From: Phytophthora quininea
Taxonomy: Eukaryota > Oomycota > Peronosporomycetes > Peronosporales > Peronosporaceae
NCBI GenBank assembly: GCA_011947345.1
Contig: JAAVTG010000880.1
Span: 36,419-100,418, forward strand
DNA length: 64,000 nt
Direction of reading: 5' to 3'
The number at the start of each line of letters is the position of its first letter. Position 1 is the first letter of the stretch. The notes under the pieces are model-generated. The model saw only the letters and a list, made by a program, of their open reading frames with translations, made no database searches and had not been told where the DNA came from. Position numbers and translations under genes: made by a program. Of the stretch, positions 38,108 through 49,128 are shown one piece after another.

Positions 38108-38508
38108 ATCTTAGAGTTTATGTTCGACGGCTCCACCAGGTATTCCTTGTATTGCTGGTTACAAGCGATCTCGCTGCGCGGCAAGCCAGTTCAACTCACT
38201 TCTTTCTTCTCTTTTCCAAAGTGTTCTTATAACAGACTAAATAAATATGAAACCTTGTTAAAGCGATATATTTTGAGTAGCAAGTACAAGGGGTTATCCG
38301 AGCACAGCTGCCGGATAAGGTAGAGAGATTCCTGCCTATCAATGGTGCGATGAGGATCGAAGGCAAAAGAGGTGAGACGCCGAGGACACAGTCCGAGGTC
38401 GTCCTCACTTCCTCTTTGGCCTCAGACTGAGCGCGTCTTGAACATAGGCATTAGATAGACAGATACAGGCTAAATACACTGTATTGAGATCATACACTGT
38501 CCTACGAG
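38108..38508. other. Non-coding stretch at the left of the copia remnant
   Basis: Starts where homology to the synthetase fragment stops. It has no convincing frame and may contain long-terminal-repeat sequence of the following copia remnant, but I could not find a matching repeat on the other side or a clear primer-binding site. Confidence 0.4.
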
Positions 38509-38524
38509 GCTCATTCCAACATTT
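38509..38524 (+). promoter_or_regulatory. Oomycete core promoter upstream of a copia gag
   Basis: GCTCATTCCAACATTT is an almost perfect match to the oomycete initiator plus flank (one extra base in the spacer), 9 bp before the gag ATG at 38533. Confidence 0.6.
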
Positions 38525-38532
38525 CAAGTACG

Positions 38533-40420
38533 ATGAACAAGTCTAGCATCGACAAAAGCTCTGTCGAGTCGCTGAAGTACGACGGGAACCGCACCACTTC
38601 GCAGCGTTGAAAGACAAGTTCCTGATCCACTTGAAGGCGCTGTCCGACCAGCGGGTTGCCGAAGAGCTCACGGCGGGGCGAGACGAGCCGGCGATCCGTT
38701 ACGAGGATCTGCTGGAAAGTCAGCCGGTGCTGGCGGAACTTGTTGTCGTGGCATCAGTGGCGCTTGGTGCAGGACCGGGAAGACTGGGGAGCTGTAGACA
38801 AGTAGGCTGATGAAGGCAAGTAGGAAAGTGTATTGATGAGAGTTTAGGAAGCTGGCTGTTGCCCTGTAGAGCGACAGCCAGTCATTTAGATCAGCCAGAT
38901 TAAGAGTAAATACGAGAAGTTTTTACAGAGTCATTGTGATACTTCTGCTACTTTAGGGCATGTGACGTGTGAGCTGTGTCACTTTACACTTGTGAAGGTG
39001 TGAGAAGCTAGGCCGGAGAGTCGTGTCCTTGAGCAGGGAAAAAGAAAAGCGAAATAGGAGGTTAGAAAGCGGAGCACATGCGTCCACGGGAAATGGCTAC
39101 AATATGTGTGGTACACATAACTGTGGTAGACTAACTCTCTCTATAATGACTGTTCTAGTAAAGGGTGGTCAACACGCTGGCCGGTTGCCCGCATTCACAG
39201 AACTGGACGCCAAGGCAAGCGACAAAGCGAAGCGGACTCATCGCCTCCACGAAGCCTTTCTGCAACAGCAGGAGTCGAACATCAAGCGGTTGTTCATGGA
39301 GACGCTGCCTGCGGGGTTCAAGGGCGATGAAAAGCGTATGAAGGAGCCGGTGCACGTGATTTGGAGCGCTGTCGAGCATCGATACGGCTTGAACACGGCA
39401 TCCGGCGTGGTGCAGCTCGTGACGAGATTCAAGGAAGTTGTGAACTCGGACTTCAAGAATCTGAGCGACCTTTCTACCGCCTTAACGCGGCGCGTGGACA
39501 ACCTCAACTCGACTGATGCGCTAGGAGTCGGCATGATCACGTCTCAGCTCATGCAGATCAAGATTGTGGCTGTGCTGCCGGCCAACATCTGGGGATCGCC
39601 CATTACCTTCCAGCTCGACGCGTTTTCCGTGGAGAAGGTTGGAGCCAAGTTGTGTGCCATCTTTGGCAACAAGAGCAAGGCATAGATTCTGGCTTTGGGA
39701 ACTGGTGTTCCAGTGAACCGCGTGCAGGCGCGACCGCCTGCTGCGCTGCATGCACCACGCGCATCAGCACTTGGCAAGAAAAAGCCTCGTCTGCTTTCGG
39801 CCGTGATGACCGCCACAACTTGGGACAAATCAAGTGCCACTATTGTGCGGGAGTGCACAATGATCTGCAGGGAATAGGCTCTCACTTTAAGACCGCCTGC
39901 ATTAGGAGGATGGATCGTGACGCTCTTGTCTATTGTCGGAACATCTGGAGCTACCCAAGCACGAAGAAGGTGCAAGTGCAGGCCTGAGTTCCCACACACC
40001 TTTAACGTCGGGCGGAAGGTAACTACGATTCAGGCAAATAACACTGGAATGCCTAAACTATATAAATGTCGCTACGGCATCACACTGGGAGGGTCGCAGA
40101 ACCTAGAGCAATTTCAACGCCAACAGTAACTAATAGCCTATAAAAACAGATGCAGACTATGTAAACTGTGTAGATACCCGATGGTCCGTACGAGGCTACG
40201 TGACACTAATGTGGTCCAATCGCATGGCAATCTAGGAAGCACCACAAAATAGTGCTATCCACAACAGAAGCAGAATACATTGCGTTATGTCACATCATGC
40301 AGCAAGTTATGCACCTAAACCTCCTCCATAATGAGCTGGATCATGAAACCCCCATGCAATTACAGTCTATGAAAATAACCAAAGTTACATTAAACAATCG
40401 TATAATCCAGAGTTACATGA
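38533..40420 (+). mobile_element. Degenerate Ty1/copia retrotransposon remnant
   Basis: The gag-like start MNKSSIDKSSVESLKYDG and, after a shift, ALKDKFLIHLKALSDQRV at 38533-38740; a further gag part at about 39180-39685 (LPAGFKGDEKRMKEPVH, VVNSDFKNLSDLSTAL); a CHYC zinc-knuckle remnant near 39833; and a copia RNase H remnant near 40150-40330 (DADYVNCVDTRWSVRGY, then LSTTEAEYIALCHIMQQ). Integrase and reverse transcriptase are missing and many stops interrupt, so this is an internally deleted fossil. Confidence 0.82.
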
Positions 40421-40499
40421 TAGATCGGAACTCATCGACCTGTAGCCAGAGCGACCTATCATACCAGACTTGCGGTTTTGCGTATTGGAGCAGTCCAAC

Positions 40500-41133
40500 G
40501 CGAACAGCAAGCTGCTTTTTTCGTTTTGATGTGAGCGACGTGATGGAGCTCTGCCGTCGTTTCGATCTCCCCGAGTTTGCGAACGAATTCATCTCTATGC
40601 TGCCGCTGTTCGCACCAAGGGTGCACCGATGTGGAACATCTTTCGTTTCATAGGTGGCATCCAAGAACGCAGTGTGTCGGCCATCCTCTAGACCTGGCAC
40701 CGGGGAGAACTTGCAGCGACAAGTGTACTCCGGGCATAAGCGAGTGCATTGCCTGAATTATCAAGCTGTCGTCACGCCAGCCGGCCCAGCCATTCGCTTC
40801 TGGGGACCGATTGAAGGTCGCCGTCACGAAATTACCAAGCTGTACGAAGGCAAGCTTCTCGAGGACATGAGTGCTCATAGAGATATTTTCGATGACTACG
40901 TTATCTACGAAGACCCAGCGTACGGTGTATGCAAGTTTATTGTCTCGGGCTCCAAGAAGGCGGACCAATCACGTTGTGGTAAGCTGTTCAACGCGAAAAT
41001 GAGCTCGGTACATGAGGCTGTTAAAGCACTGTGGGCGTTTAGTGACTATAAGAAGTCTCTACGAGTTCGACTTAGTCCAGTTGGCAAGTACGTTGCTGTT
41101 AGCATCCTACTGTCAAACTGCTACTGCTACTAG
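40500..41133 (+). pseudogene. PIF/Harbinger (DDE_Tnp_4) transposase remnant
   Basis: In shifting frames, DVMELCRRFDLPE is followed after an internal loss by AVRTKGAPMWNIFRFIGG, then VYSGHKRVHCLNYQAV, FWGPIEGRRHEITKL, YVIYEDPAYGVCKF and KLFNAKMSSVHEAVKA. This order is that of PIF/Harbinger transposases. The first catalytic Asp, in the usual FIDG, is Gly (FIGG) and the usual third acidic residue near the end is also absent, so it is inactive. No inverted repeats or target duplication were found. Confidence 0.8.
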
Positions 41134-41312
41134 TACAAGGGTAATCAGATTAATTCGTACTTCCAGGTAGCACCTCCTAGCCTAGAGTCGTACCTACAGC
41201 AATGACGTCGCCTGTAGCTGGACTAGCTAGACTTTTGAGCTGGAATGATTGATTTGGTTTTTGTATAACTGACCACTGCACTTGGGCTTCGCATAGACGA
41301 CTCTGTCCCACA

Positions 41313-42137
41313 ATGTCTCAAAGGCGCAATTCCAATTACTTTCCGATTCTAACTAAAAGCCTACCCGAGTTACATACAACTGCATCCTCGTCAGCGATGT
41401 TCTGCAACGGTTTCAAATACTTGCAAAACACCAGGCACACAAAAGAGGAGCACAACACTGAGTACTTTCAGTGTTCGACGTTTCGGTCGACAAAATGCAA
41501 AGGAAAACTGAAAGTGAAGCATGTCGAAGACAAAGAAGCCACAATCCGCGAAACAGGCCAACACTCGTGCGCATCCTCCTCGGCTAATGTGTGTGGTGAT
41601 TGCACTGAAGACATGCATGAAATTCTGGAGGAGGAGGCGATTAACCCGCTCAACATCATTCCAGGGCGGCTGTGAGAAAAGGTTTCGCGGCGACTTCACG
41701 ACTAGCACCCCGACCAGGCCGTCAACGCCATGTCCAGAGACGAAGCAATCAATTTCATCACGTACGCGCGCAAGCAGGCGTATGGAGAGGAAATTTATCG
41801 AGCCATTGAAAGCGAGAAAGTTTGCACTGTCTCTGAGACCGATCCGCGGTCGATCGTGTAGTTTAACCTTTTCTACTACAACAACGGGAAGCTACAGCGC
41901 ATCATCGGATTTGGGCTTCCCGATTTGATTCACCTTCTTCTGCACCCCGGCGTGTCACTCTTCGTTGATGGTACTTTTCAGATTACTCCACACCCGTTCA
42001 AACAAACCATCATCATTATGGGCTACGACTCGTCGTTTGTCGTCTACATTCCGGTGCTGTATGTTCTCGTCGAGAACAGCGGCTTTGGTGTTTTCATAGC
42101 TGCAAAACGGATGACCATAATACAGGATCATTTCTAG
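41313..42137 (+). pseudogene. MULE transposase remnant 1 (FLYWCH type)
   Basis: An FLYWCH-like finger (FCNGFKYLQNTRHTKEE, YFQCSTFRSTKCKGKL, GQHSC) at about 41397-41570 is followed in other frames by LFVDGTFQITPHPFKQT, the first catalytic block of MULE transposases, near 41947-42010. The rest of the core is missing and stops interrupt at 41675 and 42137. Confidence 0.8.
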
Positions 42138-42829
42138 GTCATGTTGCTACTTCTGAGTTATTGACTTGGTTTGAAAGGCGGGAGCCCGGACAGCGAAAAG
42201 GCGATGATGAGGGATGGAGAATTTAGCCAGCTCTTTGTGATGCCCGGTAAAGCGGTAATCGCCATCCTACTCTAGCTGGTCCATATCCCAATGTTAGTTA
42301 TATTCAAATCACCGTTACTATGCTCAGTGTACATTCGTGTACCGGACAGAAAACTGGAGTCTGATAATTTCAGAACCATTTCATGTCCAGGCATAGGGAG
42401 GTGGTCTATGTAACGGGGAGACCCTATCGTTCCTTATTATCCAACTAGTCGTCATATTCCTGAAACTCTGGCCTTTTTGCTTAAGAATTTCTGAAAATGT
42501 CAACTGGGAAAATCTTTTCATTGGCCATAAGCATTCCTTTTGTATAGAAATGTTACCAATTGATGCTGAGGTTGTTAGGTTTCAAAACCTGCAAGTCCCA
42601 AAGGTTTTATTTAGATTTACTTACGCGAGTTACGCAAGGAACACACGACAATTTCTCATTTTGCACAGTCGCAATAGCGTATTTGCACAGTCGCACTAGC
42701 GTATTTTAAAGTTTCCGTTAGTTTGCGGCATCCCATAAGAAAACCTAGGAATCCCCAACTCGAACCTCACTTCCAAAAAGTTCCGATCCGACGCCCTTCT
42801 AGCCACTCACTTCAGCTCACGTTTCTACG
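42138..42829. other. AT-rich non-coding stretch between two MULE remnants
   Basis: No frame of interest. Near 42660-42707 a unit of about 22 bp with CACAGTCGCAATAGCGTAT occurs twice in tandem (second copy CACAGTCGCACTAGCGTAT), perhaps part of a transposon end. Confidence 0.5.
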
Positions 42830-44625
42830 ATGTCCGAGGTGTTCGTGCACGACGGTACATCTGACGAGGGCGACAACTACGACGAAGACTGGGATTTCGG
42901 TGATCCACCAGTTGAAGAAGACGAAGATCAGGTCACTGGCCCTGTTCCGGTGATAGAAGGGGATACTGGTGTCGACACCGCGGGCAACGAGACGGTGGAA
43001 GATGCCAGAACCCGTACTGGCGGACTCGAGTCAACAAATACCTCCGATGCAAGCGACAGCTCCGATTCAAGTTCGTCTGAAGACAGCGACAGTTCTGAGC
43101 GTGAAGATACCCCGGTACACACGACCGTGATCCAAGTCGATGGTTACGCGTACACTCGCGCACGCGTATCATCCAAGAAGTGGCCGTATCGCTGCAGTGT
43201 GTATCGACGAACGGGATGCAGAGGAAAAGTCGATTACGACTTGAGGCTGCAGCTGTACATCAACTTCACCCCGCATACATGCCGACCCGACGTCGAGATT
43301 CCGCGGCGACTTGTGAATGTATCGGAGCGAATGGGGGCTGAAGTTGACCGCTTGGCAACTTTAAACTTGGCTTTAACCGCGCAGCGTATCTGGGATACCG
43401 TCAATCAGCAGTTTTTCCAGCCGGTCAATGACGTGGTGATCCAAGGACTAACGCGTGATCAGGTGATTGCGCGGGTGTATCGAGTTCGTCGTCAACATTT
43501 CGGTGGTGATATGCACGGAGTGGTTGAAGTGCCCAATCTCAGCCTGGTCTCGGGAACCCAACTCACGTTCTTTCAGTTCCAGCACACCTTCTACGACAAC
43601 GGATCTCTTCAGAGACTTATTGGATGGGCTCACCCAAGACTACTGGAGATTCTCAGATATCCCTGACTTCAACTTTTCATTGACGGCACGTTCAGGAGCG
43701 TGCCTCATCACTTCCACCAATGTGTCATTGTGATGGTGAATGATCCTGCAAGCCGCGTGTTCGTTCCGGTATTCTACGCGCTAACGACCGGACGAACTGC
43801 CAACATTTACACCAGGCTCCTCCGATTTGTCAACGATTCAACCGGTCAGAACTTGCGCCCGGCACAAGTGGTCGTCGATTTTGAGCAAGCGCTGATCGAT
43901 GCCATCGGTATCGTGTTTCCAGATACTCGCGTGGTGGGTTGTCATTTTCATTTTAAGCAAGCTACCCGCCGCCGGATGATCGCACTGCACATACCCGCTC
44001 CAGAAGTAAGCATCGCCATGGAGGTCGGAATGCTAGACATGCTGACTGTCATTCCCCGGGTGACATTGACCCTCACGGACTGGTCTATGTTGAGCGACAG
44101 ATCCGCCTCCGGTGCTCGAGTCGTGGGATCGCGTACTCCACGACAAGATGGACTCAGTTTTGGAACTATTTCCGCCGCACATGGCTGGTGCGCTTTCCAG
44201 CAGATGTGTGGAACATCCACGGCGTTGACCTCTCGGTTGTGTGCAGGACTAACAATCCTTTGGAACGGTTCAACAGGGAGCTGAACTCGGCGATCACGCC
44301 GGCCCATCCCAATCTCGCATCCTTCGTCGGAACTATCGACATGCTCTCTCAACGCTATGTCCAGCTGTTAACTGATATCACGAACCGCAGAGCAACAACC
44401 CCACCTCACGGTGCTATCCAGTTACCAGCACCTGTTGACGTTGTTCCAACCCGAAGACGGAGAGCTCAAGCGACACGTGGGAGACCATCGGCAAGAGGCA
44501 GACCGGGGCGAGCTGCGTCTGTAAGACCAGCAAACAGAGCTCATGCCCGACAAACTACTGAAAGAGTAACCATCCGGCGACCTCAAAGACTGACAAGGCG
44601 CACGACGAGTAATGCTCGGCCTTGA
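42830..44625 (+). mobile_element. MULE transposon remnant 2, transposase nearly complete
   Basis: After an acidic Ser/Asp-rich leader, a WRKY/FLYWCH-like finger shows KKWPYRCSVYRRTGCRGK and NFTPHTC; then LFIDGTFRSVPHHFHQ (first Asp) in a second frame near 43670, QVVVDFEQALIDAIG (second Asp), VVGCHFHFKQATRRRM and, in a third frame, CRTNNPLERFNRELN. A basic tail RRAQATRGRPSARGRPG follows. At least two shifts (near 43665 and 44030-44190) break the frame. Family and order are clear; terminal repeats were not identified, so bounds are those of coding homology. Confidence 0.85.
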
Positions 44626-44929
44626 GCTAAAACCTGCTCAGCAGCTGCAAGCAACCGGCGATTGACAACGAGAACTACAAGACATGCTCGACTCCAAACT
44701 TGATAAAGCAGGGTAGTTAAACCTTCATTCTTTAATATATATAACTTTTTCATTCATCCAAAAAATGGAGGTTTTTGAACAATTTTTGAAGGGTCTGTAT
44801 GTGATCACTAAAACAAGTGTGTACTTTGATGGTCACGTTTGGGTCTCGGAAAACAGCAAGACCCTGAGTGCGACCAGACCCGCCGGTGACCCATATAATG
44901 TTTTTCTAGCGTCCATTATTCCGTAGACG
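44626..44929. other. Non-coding flank of the transposon island
   Basis: AT-rich at first, then about 100 bp with CAAGACCCTG and ACCCGCCGGTGACCC that look like another transposon end, but no partner end or duplication was found. Confidence 0.4.
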
Positions 44930-45078
44930 AATGCTGGCTTATCACCTTGCTCACCTCTACCATGCTTCAAACGGTCTTCCCGGGATACAGCGACCTGAAA
45001 ATCATGGATCCACCGCAGGTACCATCGACTTCACCGGTATTCAAGCTCAATTGGTGTCGTCTTCGAGTCCTTTTTGTG
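44930..45078 (-). pseudogene. Fragment of acyl-CoA synthetase exon 1 and promoter
   Basis: Resembles the first exon and upstream region of ACS2 (34340-34540): GACGAATGCTGGCTTATCACC against GACAAATGCTGGTTTATCACC, then GCAGCGACCTGAAAATCATG and CCACCGCAGGTA. It is joined directly to the 3' end of ACS3, the same junction as on the left of the hAT insertion, and marks the edge of a duplicated segment. Confidence 0.75.
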
Positions 45079-46798
45079 TTATAGCCGACTTATCGCTCGC
45101 TGTGCGTCTATTGTCTTGTCCTGCAGTTCCTGCAGCTTGCGTCGGAGGATTTTTCCTGATAAGCTTTTCGGAATGACATCTACGAACTCCACCTCTCGAA
45201 CACGTTTGTAGCCTGCAACTTTCGACGCCACGTACTCCATCAACGATCTCTCACTTAGCGATTGTCCGTCCTTGACCACAACAAAAGCTTTCGGGATCTC
45301 CTCTCCAGTCACGGAATCAAGTCCACGCACGCAGCACGAGTCAGCGACTTGAGGATGCGAATTCACAACGTCTTCAATTTCAGCAGGGGCCACCTGATGA
45401 CCCTTGTACTTGATGAGCTCCTTCAGTCTGTCAACAATATAGATAAATCCGTCGTCGTCGATGTATCCGAGGTCACCAGTACGAACAAAGCCGTCCTCTG
45501 TCAGCGTAGCGCGAGTCGCTTTGGGATTATTGAAATACCCTTTCATAGCTGCTGGCGTGCGAAACAAGAGCTCCCCGGTCGAGTTGGTTGGTAGATCCTG
45601 CCCGGTCTGAAGGTCGATCACTCGCAATTCCGTGTTGGGATGAAGCGTACCCGAGGAACCATCACGTAGCGAGTTTGGGTAGGCCCGGGAGCCGCACCCT
45701 GCGAATTCCGTCATGCCGTAGCCTTGCAGCACTTGAATTCCGAGGCGATCCATGACAGCACGTTCTACCTCTTTGCCTGGCGGTGCTCCACCGGATCGGA
45801 CATGGGTAACATGAGAGAGGTCGTACTTGTCGACGATAGGATGTTTGGCCAGGAACGTCACCAACGGTGGGGCGAGGTTGATGGTATTCAGCTTGTACTT
45901 CTCCACCGTCTGCAGGAAAACTCCAGGCTTGAAACCGGGAAGCACGACCATCGCTTCGCCGCGATACAGCGTCACGTGGAAGTTCATGGTCATCATGATG
46001 TGGAAGAACGGCAGCATGCCCAACACACGCTTGTTCCTCTCCTCCCGGTAGGCTGGGATCATACCGGCCGCATACATCGCGCGAGCAGTCAATTCTACCC
46101 CCTTTGGTTGACCGGTAGTGCCGCTGGAGAATGGCAGCGCCACCAATTGGTTCGTATCGATAGGAGGGATACCCGGGAACGGCAAGTCCTTCGCCATGAA
46201 GTACTCGATGGATTGACGGCTTGGCGTAGCTTCATCCTGACCAAAAGTGTAGACCTGCTTGAGAGGAATATCACGGAGACCCGCAGCTTCCACTGCCACT
46301 TTGGAGAGTTTACTGTGAGAGATGACAGCCACCGCCTACAGCAAGGAACAAACGTTAGAATTTGACATTACGACAAGCGTATTCATCCACTCACTAGCGC
46401 CGTTTTGATCTGGACGGCCAGCTCCTTCCCATTGAACAACGGCGAGGACGGCGAGCAAATGGCTCCGAGTCGGTTGAGCGCCAAGAACACCACCACGTAC
46501 TCGAGACAATTGAAGGAATGCAGGATCACGATCTACACAGTCAAAAGCCAGGTGAGCTCCAGCCCGATAGAGAGGCTCCAGCTCCACATACATCGCCCTT
46601 CTTGAGACCGGAGGCTGCCAGACCTGCGCACACTCGCCGAGCTTGTCGAAGCAGCTCTGCGAATGTCAGTGTCTTGTCCGTGAGGCCGCAGATAAACGCT
46701 GGCTTGTCGCCGATAGTGAGCACATGCTGCTCCACGACGTTCCAAATGCAGGCGTCCTCTGGGATCGCCAAAGTCGGCAGTTTGGACGTGAAGATCAT
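45079..46798 (-). CDS. 4CL-like acyl-CoA synthetase ACS3, predicted peroxisomal
   Basis: Exons 46798-46592, 46532-46395 and 46335-45079 encode about 533 residues without any frame break, the only clean synthetase here. Start [32 protein letters not shown] at the AMP-binding loop; [42 protein letters not shown]; and [12 protein letters not shown] with the C-terminal catalytic Lys. The last three residues SRL form a PTS1, so the enzyme is likely peroxisomal. It is the best template for the intron pattern: introns after KKGD and at the HSFNCLEY exon border. Substrate unknown. Confidence 0.95.
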
Positions 46799-47065
46799 GC
46801 TGCAACAGACCAAGGAGCGGCGACCGACGTTGTTGGTCTGCAGCAGTCGAAGGTGTTGGCGAAAGCACACGCTCCTGATTGTCACTGGTGCATAAACAGA
46901 AGCCGCTCATGACGCGACGCAAGACGAGCAAAGCAACCGGGAAAGCAATGGCAATGATCGCGTTGTAAAGCTCAAGTCTCCTCGCCCCACAGCACCTGCT
47001 CAAGCTCAAGTGTTGACGTTCTTCTGTCGTCATCATCGCGATTCGTTCAAACTTCAGTTTGGTCA

Positions 47066-48853
47066 TCATAGTCTGCTCCGTAGGGATCGAGCTGCCTCCT
47101 CCACTCGCTTGTCTTGCAGCTCCTGCAGCTTGCGTCGAAGTATTTTACCCGACAAACTCTTGGGGATGGCGTCGATGAACTCCACTTGACGGACGCGCTT
47201 GTATCCTGCCACCTTCGACGCCACGAACGCCATCAACTCGTCAGCAGTCGGCGGCTTAACAATGCCGCCAGTAACCACCACGAACGCTTTGGGGCCTCCT
47301 CTCCAGTGACCAAGTCGAGGCTGCGCACACAGCAAGAATCAGCAACTTGCAGGTGGGAGTTGAGCACGTCTTCGATCTCAGCTGGCGCGACTTGATGGCC
47401 TTTGTACTTGACGAGCTCCTTGACTCGGTCGGCGATGAAGACAAATCCGTCGGCATCGATGTAGCCGACATCTCCCGTTCGGATGAAGCCTTCGTCGGTG
47501 AAGGCGTCACGCGTGGCAGTAGGGTTCCCAAAGTACCCTTTCATGGCTACGGTTGAGCGGATCAAGAGCTCCCCACGTTGGTTTGCAGGCAAGTCGACGC
47601 CGGTGTCGAGGTCCACAACTCGTAACTCGGTGTTGGGTAGCAGTTGTCCACAGGCGCCGTCTCGGAATGCAGTGGGGGATGAGTGGCAAGTCTCACCAGC
47701 CAGCTCCGTCATCCCGTAGCACTGCAGGACCGGCAGTCCCAGTCGCTTGTGAACAGCGTTCGCCACTTGGTCACCTAACGGCGCACCGCCCGACGTCAGT
47801 CGCTTCAGGGAAGAGAGGTCGTACTTGTCCACGAGTGGATGCTTGGCCAGGAACTGCACGATCGGTGGGGCGACATGGAGAGCGGTCAGCTTGTAGTCCT
47901 CAATGACCCTCAGAAAGCTGCTGGGTTCGAAGCGAGGCAAAATAATCGCCGCCATCCCTTTGAAGATGGTCACGTGGAACATGGTGGCTGCCGAGATGTG
48001 GAAGAACGGCAGTATGGCCAGCACGTAGTCGGTGTACGGCTCTTGACTTGCCAGGCGAGCTGCGTTCGCGTACATTGCTCGAGCTGTCAATTCCACCCCT
48101 TAGGACGACCGGTAGTGCCGCTTGAGAACGGCAGCAGGACGGTATCGTCCGGGTTGATCGGGGCCAGGTCGGGGAACGGGGATCTTGAGCAATGAGGCTC
48201 CTAAACGTAGAGCGGTGTTAGCTTGGAGAACTCCGACCGCAATATTTTTCAACGACGTACTCGACAGTTTGAAGGTCTTCAAAGCCATTTGGGTGGCCAA
48301 GCGTGATGACTTTTTGCGCGGGATGCCGCTGAATGCCGCAGCATCCATAGCAGTTCGGGCGAATGCGACGTGGGAAATGACCGCAATCGCCTGGAAGGAC
48401 GTGAATTCGTTAACGATGGTCGACAAAAGAAGGAGATGGAGTTTACCTCGGAGGATTGGAGTTGGTCAGCGAGTTCGTCGCGGTTGAACAGCGGAGATGA
48501 CATGGAGCAAATAGCGCCAAGGCGATTCAGCGCCAGGAACACGACGGGGTACTCCAAACAGTTGAACGAGTGCAAGACCACGACCTGCTCAACAATAACG
48601 TGAGAAGACAGCATTTTTTCCAAATACGAGCAATACTTACGTCGCCCCGTTTGATGCCGTTGGCTGCGAGACCGGCGCAGACTTGTTGGGCTTGGCGGTG
48701 GACCTCGGCGAAGCTCAGCAATTTACTGGTCATCCCGCAAACGAGCGCAGGCTTGTCCCCGATCTCGCGAGCTTGCTGCTCCAGCTTGTTCCAGATAGCG
48801 GCGGCGTAAGGAATTGTGATGTCCGGGTACGGTGACTTGAAGATGATGGCCAT
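47066..48853 (-). CDS. 4CL-like acyl-CoA synthetase ACS4, predicted peroxisomal
   Basis: Starts [17 protein letters not shown] and ends AARSLRSRL, a PTS1. Motifs: [54 protein letters not shown] and [12 protein letters not shown]. The Gly before YGMTE found in the other copies is Cys here (QCYGMTE). A further short intron may lie near 48190-48235. Apparent 1-nt shifts lie near 48175, 48102 and 47292. Introns after KRGD and after the HSFNCLEY exon follow the ACS3 pattern. Same strand as its neighbours, about 270 bp from each. Confidence 0.92.
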
Positions 48854-48889
48854 CGCGGATGCTGGAAGAACGACTTGAGTTGGAGGATG

Positions 48890-48904
48890 CAATTGCAAAA
48901 GTGA
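48890..48904 (-). promoter_or_regulatory. Oomycete core promoter for ACS4
   Basis: On the minus strand TCACTTTTGCAATTG fits the initiator TCAYTYY plus a CAWTT flank, 36 bp upstream of the ACS4 ATG. Confidence 0.55.
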
Positions 48905-49128
48905 TGAGAAAACTGCTTTAACAATTGGAAAATCGATGCTGGTGGTCGCTGCGGGAGCGTAAATCATAGCGGATGGTTATACAGCGTGGAACGTGGGTGG
49001 CAGCAACTATCGAAGCAATGTAGCAATGTTGATGTTGCGAGTCAAACGTAGCAGCGAAATCAGGACGGCAATAATCAACAACGGCATCGAAAATCTTCAT
49101 TATCATAACACCGACATTCGTCCAGCTC

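Noticed and set aside
38108..40420. Long terminal repeats of the copia remnant
   Set aside because: I searched by eye for direct repeats and for a primer-binding site next to the gag and found none convincing.
42138..44929. Terminal inverted repeats and target duplication for MULE remnant 2
   Set aside because: No matching pair could be found; a CAAGACCCTG near 44870 has no partner on the left.
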